From assembly GCA_964529175.1 (NCBI GenBank), contig CAZGVO010000003.1, positions 299,547-363,546 on the forward strand: a stretch of 64,000 bases of DNA, written 5' to 3'. Below, one piece after another: positions 34,162 to 43,735 of the stretch. The first letter of the stretch is position 1. Every line of letters begins with the position of its first letter. The translations under genes were made by a program, and so were the position numbers. This stretch comes from JAAFJM01 sp964529175 (GTDB lineage: Bacteria > Bacteroidota > Bacteroidia > UKL13-3). The notes beneath the pieces are model-generated. The model was given only the letters and a program-made list of their open reading frames with translations. It searched no databases and was not told the origin of the DNA.

Positions 34162-35625
34162 ATGGAAGATAAAATACAGTTTACTTTTGATGAGGGGGTT
34201 AAGGCATACCATTCGGGGGATATTGAGAAATTTTGCAATGCTATTATTTATATTGAATCACATATTTACTGTGACTGTTTTTATAATAACCAACCAAAAC
34301 ACATTTGGGAAGACCTTATATCAACAATGATGAAAATAAAGCTAAAAAACACATACTACTCTCATGTAACATCTGCATTTATTTCACTAAGAGTAGAGGA
34401 TTACAGGCAGGCAAAAATCTTTCTAAATTACGCTTTAGCTAAAGACAAAAAAAATCCGTTTTTATTGACTTTAGTTTTCCAAATCAAAGAAATACCTTTA
34501 AATTTAATAAAAAATGGACTAATTTCATTCTCATCAGAAATAAATATAAAAAAAATACCGAGGTTGTCATATTTTTATATAAAAAAATGTTTAGAACTCA
34601 TTGAAAAAAGGGATGAAATAATATGGCGTAATGAGATTTTAAATCATTGTAAAAACGAAATCAGCGAAATTGGTACCATAAGGCAATTTGACTTTTGCTT
34701 TTATTCATTAAAAGGATTGATTCATTTTGAATTAGGTGAATTTGAATTAGCAATATTTTCATTAGAATCCAATATTAAATACACAAATAATCCTATGGAT
34801 TATTTTATTCTAAGTCTTTCCAAACTAAATTTAAACGATTACTCTAATGCATATAAATATGCAAATTTAGGATTAAGTAAGTTTAATAACTACTCGGACT
34901 TTTATTATATTCTTGGGCTTTTAGATAATGCTCAAAGTAATCATAAAAATGCAATTTCAAACTTTTCAACTTACCTAAAAATTTGTACTAATTCAAGATA
35001 CTTAAAACATGCCAAAGAACTATACAATACAAATAAAGATTGGTTTAATTTCTATAAACTAAAAAACGAAATGTCGAAATATTATGTAATGAGAGAATTT
35101 GAAACAGTTATATCCCTATATAAGAATTCAAAGTTAAGAATATCAGATTTTAAATCTTGCTATACATTTGAAAACAATGAATACATTAATAAATTTAAAT
35201 ACGGATTTTTTTATATGTATTTAGATTCATTAAATTACATTCATGGAAACCAATATTTAGTTGAGAAATCAAAATTAGAATTTATTGATAGTGCTATACG
35301 CAACTATGTAAATTTAGAACAAAGAAGATTTATATATTTAAATCTTGGAGTTTCAAACCTAATGCCATTTGGCAAGTATAAATCAAAACCAATTATTGAA
35401 GTTATTAATTATGAACCAGATTATTTAATATGGTGCATATGCGAAGTTGAAATCTTTTCATTAAGAAATAGTGTATTATTAGAACCACAACTGCAATGTT
35501 CGATTAGATACTATGAGGCAGTGAAAATAAACTTATTTAAAAATGATATCTTACCTAGAATAGAAAAAGAAATTGATGAAGAAAATAGTAATGAAAGAGA
35601 TTCTTGGTATAGATACGATGATTAA
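34162..35625 (+). CDS. TPR-like protein with FGKYKxKP C-terminal motif
   Basis: A 487-residue helical protein. From residue 15 to 330 there are TPR-like helix pairs (AFISLRVEDYRQAKIFLNYALA, KGLIHFELGEFELAIFSLES, GLLDNAQSNHKNAISNFSTYL, read in parts). Near residue 400 is the motif MPFGKYKSKPIIEVINYEPDYLIW, which matches the FGKYKGK-type domain found at the C-terminus of exonuclease X-like proteins and small DUF3820-like proteins. The acidic C-terminus follows. AT-rich; accessory; role unknown. Confidence 0.65.
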   Translation: MEDKIQFTFDEGVKAYHSGDIEKFCNAIIYIESHIYCDCFYNNQPKHIWEDLISTMMKIKLKNTYYSHVTSAFISLRVEDYRQAKIFLNYALAKDKKNPFLLTLVFQIKEIPLNLIKNGLISFSSEINIKKIPRLSYFYIKKCLELIEKRDEIIWRNEILNHCKNEISEIGTIRQFDFCFYSLKGLIHFELGEFELAIFSLESNIKYTNNPMDYFILSLSKLNLNDYSNAYKYANLGLSKFNNYSDFYYILGLLDNAQSNHKNAISNFSTYLKICTNSRYLKHAKELYNTNKDWFNFYKLKNEMSKYYVMREFETVISLYKNSKLRISDFKSCYTFENNEYINKFKYGFFYMYLDSLNYIHGNQYLVEKSKLEFIDSAIRNYVNLEQRRFIYLNLGVSNLMPFGKYKSKPIIEVINYEPDYLIWCICEVEIFSLRNSVLLEPQLQCSIRYYEAVKINLFKNDILPRIEKEIDEENSNERDSWYRYDD

Positions 35626-35628
35626 TTA

Positions 35629-36444
35629 TTAAGACCACCAGCTTTCAATCCATTTTATATTGATCAAATTGTTTACTCCAGTATTTTCAGCTTCTAATAA
35701 AAAATATTCACAACCGAACTGTTCGAAATTATATAACATAAAATTTTCAACATAAAATTTAATATTGACACCAGAAATTTTATAGTTAGGTTCAATTAAA
35801 ATCTCAAACTCTTCATTATTATATTTTTCAAATAATATTTTAGTCTCTTCAACTCTAGAATAATTTACTAAGCCAATATATTTAATAATCAAAAAATTAG
35901 AGTCTTCTGCAAACTGTAAGTTTATTTTAGGATAACTATCATACTCGTTTTTATCAAACTCCCATCTACTATTAAAGTAAAAAGTAAAATCAAAAGACTT
36001 TGTAGAAAACACAGGTTTGATTTTAAATTTATGAAAACACATTTTAACGTACTGTGATGTAAAGTTAGTCTTTCTACTTTCTAAATTTGAAAGTATGATT
36101 TCTTTATGATTTTCACCATTTGGAGCCCCCAAAAAACCAGAAAAGATTTTTAGTAAATACTTTACAAATAACTTCTTATCAGCTAATATTATTGATATAA
36201 TCAAAAGTAACAATGTAAATACGCTAAACTTAATTGGTAAAAATAGAAAATCCCTTAATGCACTTAAAATTGATAAAATCCACTCAAATAAAAAAACAAA
36301 GTAATTTGTTGAAACTTCAGATTTAAACAAATCATATAAATAATAAAATATTGACGAAATAACGAATACAATAAATACCGCTATAACCTTACTCATCACA
36401 CTATCTTTCCAAATTTTTTCAACAATAAATTTAATTTTTTTCAT
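35629..36444 (-). CDS. Hypothetical membrane protein
   Basis: A 271-residue protein with about three membrane segments in the first 95 residues (AVFIVFVISSIFYYLYDLF; FLFEWILSILSALRDFLFLP; FSVFTLLLLIISIILA) and a soluble C-terminal domain of roughly 170 residues with beta-rich character (FDFTFYFNSRWEFDKN, FLIIKYIGLVNYS). No family recognised. It converges with the TPR gene, with 3 bases between stops. Confidence 0.55.
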   Translation of the reverse strand: MKKIKFIVEKIWKDSVMSKVIAVFIVFVISSIFYYLYDLFKSEVSTNYFVFLFEWILSILSALRDFLFLPIKFSVFTLLLLIISIILADKKLFVKYLLKIFSGFLGAPNGENHKEIILSNLESRKTNFTSQYVKMCFHKFKIKPVFSTKSFDFTFYFNSRWEFDKNEYDSYPKINLQFAEDSNFLIIKYIGLVNYSRVEETKILFEKYNNEEFEILIEPNYKISGVNIKFYVENFMLYNFEQFGCEYFLLEAENTGVNNLINIKWIESWWS

Positions 36445-36599
36445 TATACAAGAATAATAACTTTGAAAGAATAATATCTTAGTAATTTGAATTAAGTTAT
36501 AAAATTAAAACCGAAGACTTAATATAAATATAAACACACTATAAACAATTCTTCCCTAGCCAACTAGGTACAAACCCAACTAGCGCAAGTAGCGCAACT

Positions 36600-37271
36600 C
36601 TAAAACTCAAATTGTTTACTATTTTTGGTTACTTTTTCTTTTCCATTTTCGTCAGGCTCATTGGTTTCATAATCAATGGTAACCGTGTTTTGTTTTATAG
36701 CTATTTTTGAATTGGTGCCGTATAAACCACTACCAGACGGACCGTCAGCACTGCCTTCCAAGTTCAATACTAATTGCTCTTGTTTTTCACCCATTACATA
36801 GGCGCTTCTTTTTTGTACACTTAAGAACAAAACAAAGCCCGAAAAGCCAGAGCCTCCACCGTTACTTGATGTTTCTACCACATGAATATTGTTGGAGGTT
36901 TTGCCTAAATACTTATAAGCAAAATGGCCTAAATCATTACCATCTTTATCCGTTCCAAAGTAAATATCGTATTTACCTAAACATGAATCACAAAAATAAC
37001 TGTTGCTGTCATTGGCCTTTTTCAAATCTAAAGCAGTAATGATTGGCCCATCCGACATATCAAAATCGCCACCAGTTAATTCGTGAATAACCCTCGGATT
37101 GATTGGTTGACCGTTGATGGTAAATTTATTATTTAGTTCATCTAAAACGCTATCTATTTGTGTTTTAGTTTCGGTTTGGCTTTGTTGAGATGCCATTTTT
37201 TTGTTATCTGAATTATTGCAACTTGAAATCGTAAAAGCAGTCAATACTATTAAAATGGTTTGTTTTATCAT
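36600..37271 (-). CDS. Hypothetical lipoprotein
   Basis: A 223-residue protein with a lipoprotein signal (MIKQTILIVLTAFTISSCN; lipobox ISSC). The mature domain contains YFCDSCLGKYDIYFGTDK with a CxxC pair, a Gly-rich SSNGGGSGFSGF and a beta-rich C-terminus ending KNSKQFEF. Unrecognised. Divergent from the UvrD-like helicase gene. Confidence 0.6.
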   Translation of the reverse strand: MIKQTILIVLTAFTISSCNNSDNKKMASQQSQTETKTQIDSVLDELNNKFTINGQPINPRVIHELTGGDFDMSDGPIITALDLKKANDSNSYFCDSCLGKYDIYFGTDKDGNDLGHFAYKYLGKTSNNIHVVETSSNGGGSGFSGFVLFLSVQKRSAYVMGEKQEQLVLNLEGSADGPSGSGLYGTNSKIAIKQNTVTIDYETNEPDENGKEKVTKNSKQFEF

Positions 37272-37371
37272 GAGTAAATTTTTTTGTTCTGTTACTTCAA
37301 TAATAATGCTTCAAAATAACAATTCATACTTCAAAATTTATCATTAATACTTCCTATTTTCGCAGCCCTTT

Positions 37372-39186
37372 ATGCAGTTAACTCAGGAGCAAATTGACAT
37401 TGTTCAATCAACAGGAAATATAAAAATAAACGCGGTAGCTGGTTCGGGTAAAACCACTACCATTATTGAATATGCCAAAGCTCGTCCTGCTAACAGCCGC
37501 ATTTTGTATTTGGCTTTCAATAAATCGGTTAAGTTAGAGGCTGCTAAAAAATTTATTGATAGTGGTTTAAACAATGTGCAAGTTGAAACTGCACATTCGT
37601 TGGCATTTAAATACATAGTAATGCAAAGTAATTATCGTGTAAGGCCGCAGGAATATAAAACCCAAGAATTAGTACAACTTTTAAACCTGAGAATTAGGGG
37701 CGAAAAACATGCTGAATACATAGCTGCTAATCATATTAATAAATTAGTAGCTTACTTTTGCAATAGCAATAAAACCAAGGTTCAAGACCTAAACTACTTA
37801 GATTTGGTAACTGACGATTTAGCCAAAGATTTTGTTCAAAAACATTACGAATTAATTGTTCAAAATGCACGTGAGTTATTGGCAAAAATGAACAGAGCCG
37901 AAATTGAAATTACCCACGATTTTTATTTAAAAAAATTTCAATTATTGAATCCAGCTTTGCCTTACGATTATATTTTATTTGACGAAGGTCAAGATGCATC
38001 GCCTGCCATGTTGGATACTTTTTTAAATCAAACGGCTACCAAAGTAATTGTGGGCGATACGCACCAGCAAATTTATGGTTGGCGGTTTGCAGTTAACTCG
38101 TTAGAAAAAGCAAATTTTAAAACCTACAACCTTTCGGTTAGTTTTAGGTTTAGTCAAAATGTGGCACAATTGGCTAGCGAAATTTTAAAATGGAAAAATT
38201 ATTTTAACCAACCTTTACAGCTTACCATTACAGGAAAAGGACAAAATAAAACGGGCAAAACCAAAGCCATTATAGCCAGAACCAACTTGGGTTTAATACT
38301 AAAAGCTATTGAATTTATAACTGAAAATACGCGCGTAAAACACATTTACTTTGAAGGTAATTTTAACTCGTACACTTATGCCGATGATGGCACTTCGCTG
38401 TACGATGTATTGAACTTATACAATAACAAACGCAGCATGATTAAAGACCCCATGATTAAAGAAATGAAAAGCATGGGCGAGTTAGAAGATTATATTGAAA
38501 AAACCGAAGACAAGCAACTAGGCATGATGGTAGAAATGGTGAAAGAATACGAAAATGAAATTTACGATATTATCAAAACCATCAAGAGCAAACATGTTGA
38601 AAATACTGAAAAACACAAGGCAGAAATTATATTTTCAACGGTGCATAGGTGCAAAGGTATGGAGTACGATAGCATTGAATTGGTAAATGATTTTATTACC
38701 GAAGATAAGCTTGAAAAACTAAAAGATAAAAAAGAGTTGGAGAAGGAATTGGAATTAAATATTCCAAAACTAAATGAAGAAATAAACCTTTTGTATGTGG
38801 CTGTAACTCGTACTAAAAATACTTTGAAAATTCATCAAGATTTATTGCCAAAGGCATTTGAAAAAACGCCTGAAATTTTGGTGATTGAAAAGAAAAAACC
38901 TGAAAAAGCAACAGCAATTGAAAGTAATAAAACCAGCAAACAAACTTATCGCAGAGTAGTAATTTACGATAAAGATGAAGCCAGTATTTATGGCGATGTA
39001 TTTGAACCAAAAGTTACCGATAAAAAGCCAAAAGAAGCTTATCAAACTTGGACCAAAGAGCAAGATGATTTATTAAAACGATTGTATCAAACTGGTATGA
39101 GTATGACCGATTTATCGAAACAATTTAACCGCACCAAAGGCTCTATTTGGTCGAGAGTAAAAAAATTAGGAATTGATGTGATGTAA
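37372..39186 (+). CDS. UvrD/FBH1-like helicase with SANT-like C-terminus
   Basis: A 604-residue superfamily 1 helicase. Motif I AVAGSGKTTTIIEYA (about 20-34), motif II YILFDEGQDASPAM near 205, GDTHQQIYGWR near 224, the SxRF-like LSVSFRFSQNVA, TVHRCKGMEYDSIELV near 423 and LLYVAVTRTKN near 473. The sequence style is that of the F-box helicase (FBH1) branch. After a charged linker the last 45 residues (WTKEQDDLLKRLYQTG, MTDLSKQFNRTKGSI) form a SANT/Myb-like helix-turn-helix. Promoter-like TATTTTCG lies just before the ATG, so the leader is short. Probably recombination or repair. Confidence 0.85.
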   Translation: MQLTQEQIDIVQSTGNIKINAVAGSGKTTTIIEYAKARPANSRILYLAFNKSVKLEAAKKFIDSGLNNVQVETAHSLAFKYIVMQSNYRVRPQEYKTQELVQLLNLRIRGEKHAEYIAANHINKLVAYFCNSNKTKVQDLNYLDLVTDDLAKDFVQKHYELIVQNARELLAKMNRAEIEITHDFYLKKFQLLNPALPYDYILFDEGQDASPAMLDTFLNQTATKVIVGDTHQQIYGWRFAVNSLEKANFKTYNLSVSFRFSQNVAQLASEILKWKNYFNQPLQLTITGKGQNKTGKTKAIIARTNLGLILKAIEFITENTRVKHIYFEGNFNSYTYADDGTSLYDVLNLYNNKRSMIKDPMIKEMKSMGELEDYIEKTEDKQLGMMVEMVKEYENEIYDIIKTIKSKHVENTEKHKAEIIFSTVHRCKGMEYDSIELVNDFITEDKLEKLKDKKELEKELELNIPKLNEEINLLYVAVTRTKNTLKIHQDLLPKAFEKTPEILVIEKKKPEKATAIESNKTSKQTYRRVVIYDKDEASIYGDVFEPKVTDKKPKEAYQTWTKEQDDLLKRLYQTGMSMTDLSKQFNRTKGSIWSRVKKLGIDVM

Positions 39187-39309
39187 AACATAAGAACACA
39201 CCAATATTTAAACCAACTCAATTGGCAACAAAAATTAACTCCTAGTTAATTTTATATTTTATAAGTTGCACAAAATTTAACACAACGTTCTATAAATACT
39301 AACTTATTA

Positions 39310-41583
39310 ATGAACTACATTCCTGAACATAATTACAACGAATTATTACAATCGGTTTATAATCATATAGATGCCATGTTGGCCTATTGGGATAAAAATC
39401 AAATTTGCCGATTTGCCAATAATGCTTACCTCGATTGGTTTGGAAAAAGTTATGAGGAAATGATTGTTAATCAGGTAACTTTAAAAGAACTTTTAGGCGA
39501 AACGCTTTACCAAAAAAATCTTCCCTATATCGAAGAAGTATTGCAAGGAAAACCACAAAAATTTGAACGAGAAATTATCACCCCATCAGGAGAAATAAAG
39601 CATGCACTTGCTAGCTATATTCCTGATATTAAAAACAATACAGTTGGCGGTTTTTTTGTTCATGTGGCAGATATTACCGAAAAGAAAAAAACTGAGTTGG
39701 AACTAAAAAAGAGCAATGAGCAAAACAAAATTTTTATTCAACAATCGCCAAATGCCATTGCCATGTTTGATAAAGAGCTTAAATACATTGCAGCGTCTCA
39801 AAAATGGATAGAAGATTATCATTTAGAAAACACCTCAATTATTGGTAAATCGCACTACGAAATATTTCCAGAAATTGGCGATGATTGGAAAAAAATTCAT
39901 CAAGAATGTTTGGCAGGAGCTATTAACAAATGCGAAGAGTCAAGCTTTGAAAGAGCCGATGGTTCAACGCAATGGATTAGTTGGGATGTAAGACCTTGGT
40001 ATATAAAAGAAGGAGAAATAGGTGGAATACTTATGTATACCGCAGAAATAACAAAAGCAAAAGAGCGCGAACAAGAGAAGAATAGAATTAAAGAAATTTT
40101 AGAAAAAAACAATAAAGTAGCTAAAATAGGTACTTGGGAAGTCAATTTATTTAACAATGAGGTAATTTGGAGTAGTGTAACAAAAGAAATACACGAAGTT
40201 TCAGATGATTATAAACCTGACTTAAATAATGCAATTGATTTTTATAAAGATGAGAACAACAAGAATAAAATAAAACAAGCTGTTTCTACCTTAATTGAAA
40301 CTGGAAATGGCTTTGATTTGGAACTAGAAATTGTAACTTTTAAACACAAAACAGTTTGGGTAAGAGCTATTGGTCAAGCGGAATTTAAAAGGGGCAAATG
40401 CACTAAAATTTATGGAATTTTTCAAGATATAAATGAAGCAAAAACCAATAAGGAAGCAATTAACAAACTAAACGATTATTTAAACACCATCATAAATGCT
40501 GGCCATGTTTCAATTATTGGAACAGATTTAAATGGAACCATTACCCTTTTTAACCAAGGTGCTGAAAAACTTTTACAATACAGTGCTAATGAATTAATAG
40601 GCAAACATTCACCTGCTATTATTCATGTGGAAAATGAAGTAATTGAGAGAGGCATTGAGCTAACATCGGAGTTTAATAAAGAAATAAAAGGCTTTGATGT
40701 ATTTATTGAAATACCTAAACGCGAAAAATATGAATCGCGCGAATGGACTTATGTAAGAAAAGATGGTTCTCATTTTCCTGTTCAATTGGTAGTTACATCA
40801 GTAATTAACAAATTAGGCGAAAAAACTGGCTACCTTGGTATTGCTACCGACATAAGCGAAATTAAAAATAAAGAAAGTGAAATGAAATCGTTATTAGGCA
40901 TAACAATTGACCAAAACGAAAGGTTAAAAAACTTTGCCCATATTGTATCGCATAACCTTCGATCGCACTCTGCTAATTTTGAAATGATACTTAACCTTAT
41001 AGCCGAAGATTATCCTGAAATTACAAATAATGAATACCTACCTCTTTTAATTAAAAGTTCGTCAAATTTAAAAGAAACTATAAAAAACTTAAATGAAGTA
41101 GTTGAAATGAATACCTCATTTCAAGAAACTTTAGTACCTATAAATCTGTATAAAACTGTGGTTTCTACAATTGGTAATGTTACACAATTAGCTGCAGAAG
41201 CTTCAGTAAATATTATTAATAATTTAAAGGAAAATTGCACTGTTTTAGGGCTTCAAGCTTATATTGACAGCATTACACTAAATTTTATTACCAACGGCAT
41301 AAAATACAGAAAACCAAATCAAACCGATTCGAAAATTATTATTTCATGCTATCAAAAAGATGAATTTATAGTGGTACAATTTGAAGATAACGGATTAGGA
41401 ATTGACCTAAATAAAAATAAGGCTAAACTTTTTGGTATGTATAAAACTTTTCATGGTAATAAAGATGCAAGAGGTATTGGGTTATTTATTACCAAAAATC
41501 AAGTAGAGGCAATGGGTGGAAAAATAGAGGTAGAAAGCGAAATAGATAAAGGAACCATATTTAGGGTTTTCTTAAAACACTAA
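39310..41583 (+). CDS. PAS-domain sensor histidine kinase
   Basis: A 757-residue soluble kinase with four PAS segments (starting near 15, 135, 260 and 390; PAC-type ends such as GGFFVHVADITEKKK, GILMYTAEITKAKE, GYLGIATDISEIK). The phospho-acceptor motif is HIVSHNLRSHSANFEMILN with His near 542. The ATPase has LNFITNGIKYRKPNQ (N box), FEDNGLGIDLNK (G1) and ARGIGLFITKNQVEAMGG (G2). No transmembrane segment is seen, so it senses cytoplasmic cues. No response regulator is adjacent. It ends in a terminator shared with rtcB1; a link to RNA repair is not shown. Confidence 0.9.
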   Translation: MNYIPEHNYNELLQSVYNHIDAMLAYWDKNQICRFANNAYLDWFGKSYEEMIVNQVTLKELLGETLYQKNLPYIEEVLQGKPQKFEREIITPSGEIKHALASYIPDIKNNTVGGFFVHVADITEKKKTELELKKSNEQNKIFIQQSPNAIAMFDKELKYIAASQKWIEDYHLENTSIIGKSHYEIFPEIGDDWKKIHQECLAGAINKCEESSFERADGSTQWISWDVRPWYIKEGEIGGILMYTAEITKAKEREQEKNRIKEILEKNNKVAKIGTWEVNLFNNEVIWSSVTKEIHEVSDDYKPDLNNAIDFYKDENNKNKIKQAVSTLIETGNGFDLELEIVTFKHKTVWVRAIGQAEFKRGKCTKIYGIFQDINEAKTNKEAINKLNDYLNTIINAGHVSIIGTDLNGTITLFNQGAEKLLQYSANELIGKHSPAIIHVENEVIERGIELTSEFNKEIKGFDVFIEIPKREKYESREWTYVRKDGSHFPVQLVVTSVINKLGEKTGYLGIATDISEIKNKESEMKSLLGITIDQNERLKNFAHIVSHNLRSHSANFEMILNLIAEDYPEITNNEYLPLLIKSSSNLKETIKNLNEVVEMNTSFQETLVPINLYKTVVSTIGNVTQLAAEASVNIINNLKENCTVLGLQAYIDSITLNFITNGIKYRKPNQTDSKIIISCYQKDEFIVVQFEDNGLGIDLNKNKAKLFGMYKTFHGNKDARGIGLFITKNQVEAMGGKIEVESEIDKGTIFRVFLKH

Positions 41584-41621
41584 ATATGAACAATTCATTA
41601 ATTATCAACAAGTTAAACGCC

Positions 41622-41651
41622 AAAAGCTTACCCAGATTGATAAGCTTTTAC
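41622..41651. terminator. Bidirectional terminator between kinase and rtcB1
   Basis: AAAAGCTTA (41622-41630) and TAAGCTTTT (41641-41649) form a 9-bp stem with A/T-runs on both sides, between convergent genes. Confidence 0.75.
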
Positions 41652-41678
41652 AATAAACTAAGTCATTTAAAAATTCAC

Positions 41679-43100
41679 CTAATCCTCCTTACTTCCATCA
41701 TCGGCCATACGCACAATTTTTGGAGTAAACTTAGCCACTACATCCACCAAATCTTTTTGCGAATTCATCACCATATTGATGTCTTTATAAGCCATCGGGG
41801 CTTCATCTAATCCAGCACCAATTAAGGTAACTTGGTTCGCTTCTAAAATAGTTTTCATATCAGCTTGCGAAATATTTTGAACAGCTTTGGTTCTACTCAT
41901 TTGCCTTCCAGCACCATGCGATGCAGAGTTGATGGCATTGGTTTCCCCTTTACCTCTTACTAAAAATCCTGGTGCAGTCATAGAGCCTGGAATAATTCCC
42001 ATCACTCCTTTTCCAGCAGGGGTTGCGCCTTTTCTATGCACAATTACTTCTTCACCGTTCCAAACTTCTTTCCAAGCAAAGTTATGGTGATTTTCAATTT
42101 TAGCCAACACATTTCCGCCCACCGCTTTTACCAATTTGTTATGAATTACTTCATGACAAGCAGATGCATAATCACCCGCCAAATTCATGGCAATCCAATA
42201 CTCTTGTCCAGCTTCTGAATTCAAATCTAAATAAGCTAAGTTTCTTGCTTCTTGTGGCAATTTACATAACGATTTAGCCAACTGAGTATAGTGCCCTGCA
42301 ATGGTTGCTCCAAATCCTCTTGAACCTGAATGTGTAAGTAATGCCAAATAATTTCCAGCATTTACATTCAATGCTTCATCACGTTCATCAAACTCAATGA
42401 TTCCCCACTCCACAAAATGGTTTCCACCACCTGAGGTTCCTAATTGTGAGTATGCTTTATCGTGCATATTTTTAATAAATGGTGTAATATTAAATTCACC
42501 TCTATCCAACACTTCATGGTCAGCTTTATGTCGTCCATGGTAACCATGACCTGCACCAAACTTGGTATTTTCAATCAATTTATCTTTAAAAATTGCTGCG
42601 TTTTGATAAAAATAATTTTCCGAAATATCAAAAACAGTTAAGGCCATTCTACATCCTATATCAACTCCAACACCATAAGGAATAATGGCATTTTTAGTAG
42701 CCAAAACTCCTCCAATTGGCAGCCCGTAACCTTGATGTGCATCTGGCATTAAAGCACCAACCACAGTAACAGGCAATTTCATAGCAATATCCATTTGTTT
42801 GATGGCACCTTCTTCTATATGTTCTTTTCCGTAAATGGCGTATGCATTCGCATTTTCAATCAAAGCGATTGTCTCTTCAACTGGCGAATTGGCTTTTTCA
42901 ATCATTGCAGTTGCCAATTTCCCAAATATTCTATGATCTAAATATCCAGCGGCATTTTCCAACACATTTTTATAATGCATCATCATTTCATCGCGTGTAT
43001 AGCCAGTTCTTTTTTTGTTAGCTTTTAAAGCCAATCCTAATATTTCGCCTTGTTCGTAACCTAACTCTATTAAATCGTTACCATTAATTTGTGTATTCAT
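41679..43100 (-). CDS. rtcB: RNA ligase RtcB, copy 1
   Basis: A 473-residue RtcB ligase. Metal and guanylation site residues are all visible: DAHQGYGLPIGG (about 120-131), GVGVDIGCRM with the Mn-binding Cys at 150, GGGNHFVEWG, LTHSGSRGFGA, KIENHHNFAWKE, HRKGATPAGKG, IPGSMTAPGFLVRG, and SHGAGRQMSRT with the His that carries GMP. RtcB joins 3'-phosphate or 2',3'-cyclic phosphate RNA ends to 5'-OH ends. It is divergent from rtcB2, with its own operator-bearing promoter and structured leader. No archease gene is seen. Confidence 0.95.
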   Translation of the reverse strand: MNTQINGNDLIELGYEQGEILGLALKANKKRTGYTRDEMMMHYKNVLENAAGYLDHRIFGKLATAMIEKANSPVEETIALIENANAYAIYGKEHIEEGAIKQMDIAMKLPVTVVGALMPDAHQGYGLPIGGVLATKNAIIPYGVGVDIGCRMALTVFDISENYFYQNAAIFKDKLIENTKFGAGHGYHGRHKADHEVLDRGEFNITPFIKNMHDKAYSQLGTSGGGNHFVEWGIIEFDERDEALNVNAGNYLALLTHSGSRGFGATIAGHYTQLAKSLCKLPQEARNLAYLDLNSEAGQEYWIAMNLAGDYASACHEVIHNKLVKAVGGNVLAKIENHHNFAWKEVWNGEEVIVHRKGATPAGKGVMGIIPGSMTAPGFLVRGKGETNAINSASHGAGRQMSRTKAVQNISQADMKTILEANQVTLIGAGLDEAPMAYKDINMVMNSQKDLVDVVAKFTPKIVRMADDGSKED

Positions 43101-43120
43101 AGTTAGTTAATTTTATAAAA

Positions 43121-43167
43121 CCCCTACAAGCCATATTTTTCAATATGTTCAGCCAACCTTGTAGGGG
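43121..43167 (-). ncRNA. Structured leader hairpin of rtcB1
   Basis: On the minus strand CCCCTACAAG (43158-43167) pairs perfectly with CTTGTAGGGG (43121-43130). Inside, CATATT-GAAA-AATATG is a 6-bp hairpin with a GAAA tetraloop, leaving an asymmetric loop GTTGGCTGAA against G. TTTTAT follows the stem, so it could end transcription. The stem lies between the predicted start (about 43176) and the ATG at 43100: an attenuator, regulatory leader or short RNA. Confidence 0.6.
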
Positions 43168-43183
43168 AGTCATTTTGATATGG

Positions 43184-43220
43184 CAAAGATGCATGCTGAA
43201 TTATGCAGCTTATTTGCGTA
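43184..43220 (-). promoter_or_regulatory. rtcB1 promoter and operator
   Basis: Reading the minus strand: TACGCA-N7-TGCATA (43202-43220), 10 bases, then CATCTTTG (43184-43191) as a TAnnTTTG-like -7 element, followed by CCATATC. The same order, spacing and flanks occur at 50370-50406 upstream of the RING/TerD operon (TGCGCA-N7-TGCGCA, 10 bases, CACCTTTG, CCACATC). Confidence 0.7.
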
Positions 43221-43396
43221 AATAATTAAAAAAACACCTTTAAATACAACATATTGATTACCATGCAAATAAATTATATTTTTATAATAATAAGCTAAAT
43301 ACACCTTCAAGTGTGCAGGTATATTGCGTAGTAAAAAAACTAAATTATGTTTTATAGACATAGAAATCGCCTTTCGAACCTAAAAATTTTATTTTT

Positions 43397-43426
43397 TTGT
43401 TTTATAAAAAAAGAAATATAGTTTTG
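43397..43426 (+). promoter_or_regulatory. rtcB2-prfH promoter
   Basis: TTG (43397-43399), 19-nt spacer and TAGTTTTG (43419-43426), followed by TGCGCTC. This predicts a leader of about 375 nt before the rtcB2 ATG at 43810. The TGCGCA-N7-TGCGCA operator is not complete here; only the single half-site TGCGCT is present. Confidence 0.65.
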
Positions 43427-43510
43427 TGCGCTCAAAATAATTACTAATCTATAATAACTGCTACAATGAAAAAGTCGCTACATACAACCAGTGCACTGCT
43501 TACTGCATAA

Positions 43511-43548
43511 TTGCAGGTAAAATTCATTGTTCAATAATTTTCCTGCAA
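43511..43548 (+). ncRNA. Hairpin in the rtcB2 leader
   Basis: TTGCAGG-T-AAAATT (43511-43524) pairs with AATTTTCCTGCAA (43536-43548): 13 bp with one bulged T. First of several strong structures in the 375-nt leader. No T-run follows, so it is not a terminator. Confidence 0.5.
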
Positions 43549-43647
43549 AACTTTATCGGTAACTAAAAAATCAAGCAACAATTGGTGGTGTTTTGTAATG
43601 CCCAATTCTTATTCAAGATTTTTCTGTTTCCCATTTTTCAATAAGCC

Positions 43648-43735
43648 CTTTTCTGAGTGCACTATAACCGCATAGCTAGTAAAAACTACTAGCTTCAAGC
43701 ATTACGCATGCTTGCCAGATGGCTTTTTCAGAAAA
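43648..43735 (+). ncRNA. Cloverleaf-like structured RNA in the rtcB2 leader
   Basis: TTTTCTGA (43649-43656) pairs with TCAGAAAA (43728-43735), 8 bp. Between them are three arms in order: GTGC/GCAT (4 bp, one G-T), AGCTAGTA-AAAAC-TACTAGCT (8 bp, perfect, 43674-43694) and CAAGCAT-TACGC-ATGCTTG (7 bp, perfect, 43696-43714). The topology is like a tRNA cloverleaf, but no TTCRANY loop or D-loop sequence is present. GCCAGATGGC followed by T5 is an alternative local hairpin. Confidence 0.5.

Noticed and set aside
34085..34330. 81-codon ORF before the TPR gene
   Set aside because: It overlaps the clearly coding frame starting at 34162 and has no recognisable domain or initiation context.
39310..41583. 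Histidine kinase as part of the RNA-repair island
   Set aside because: It is convergent with rtcB1, separated by a bidirectional terminator, and lacks the shared operator.
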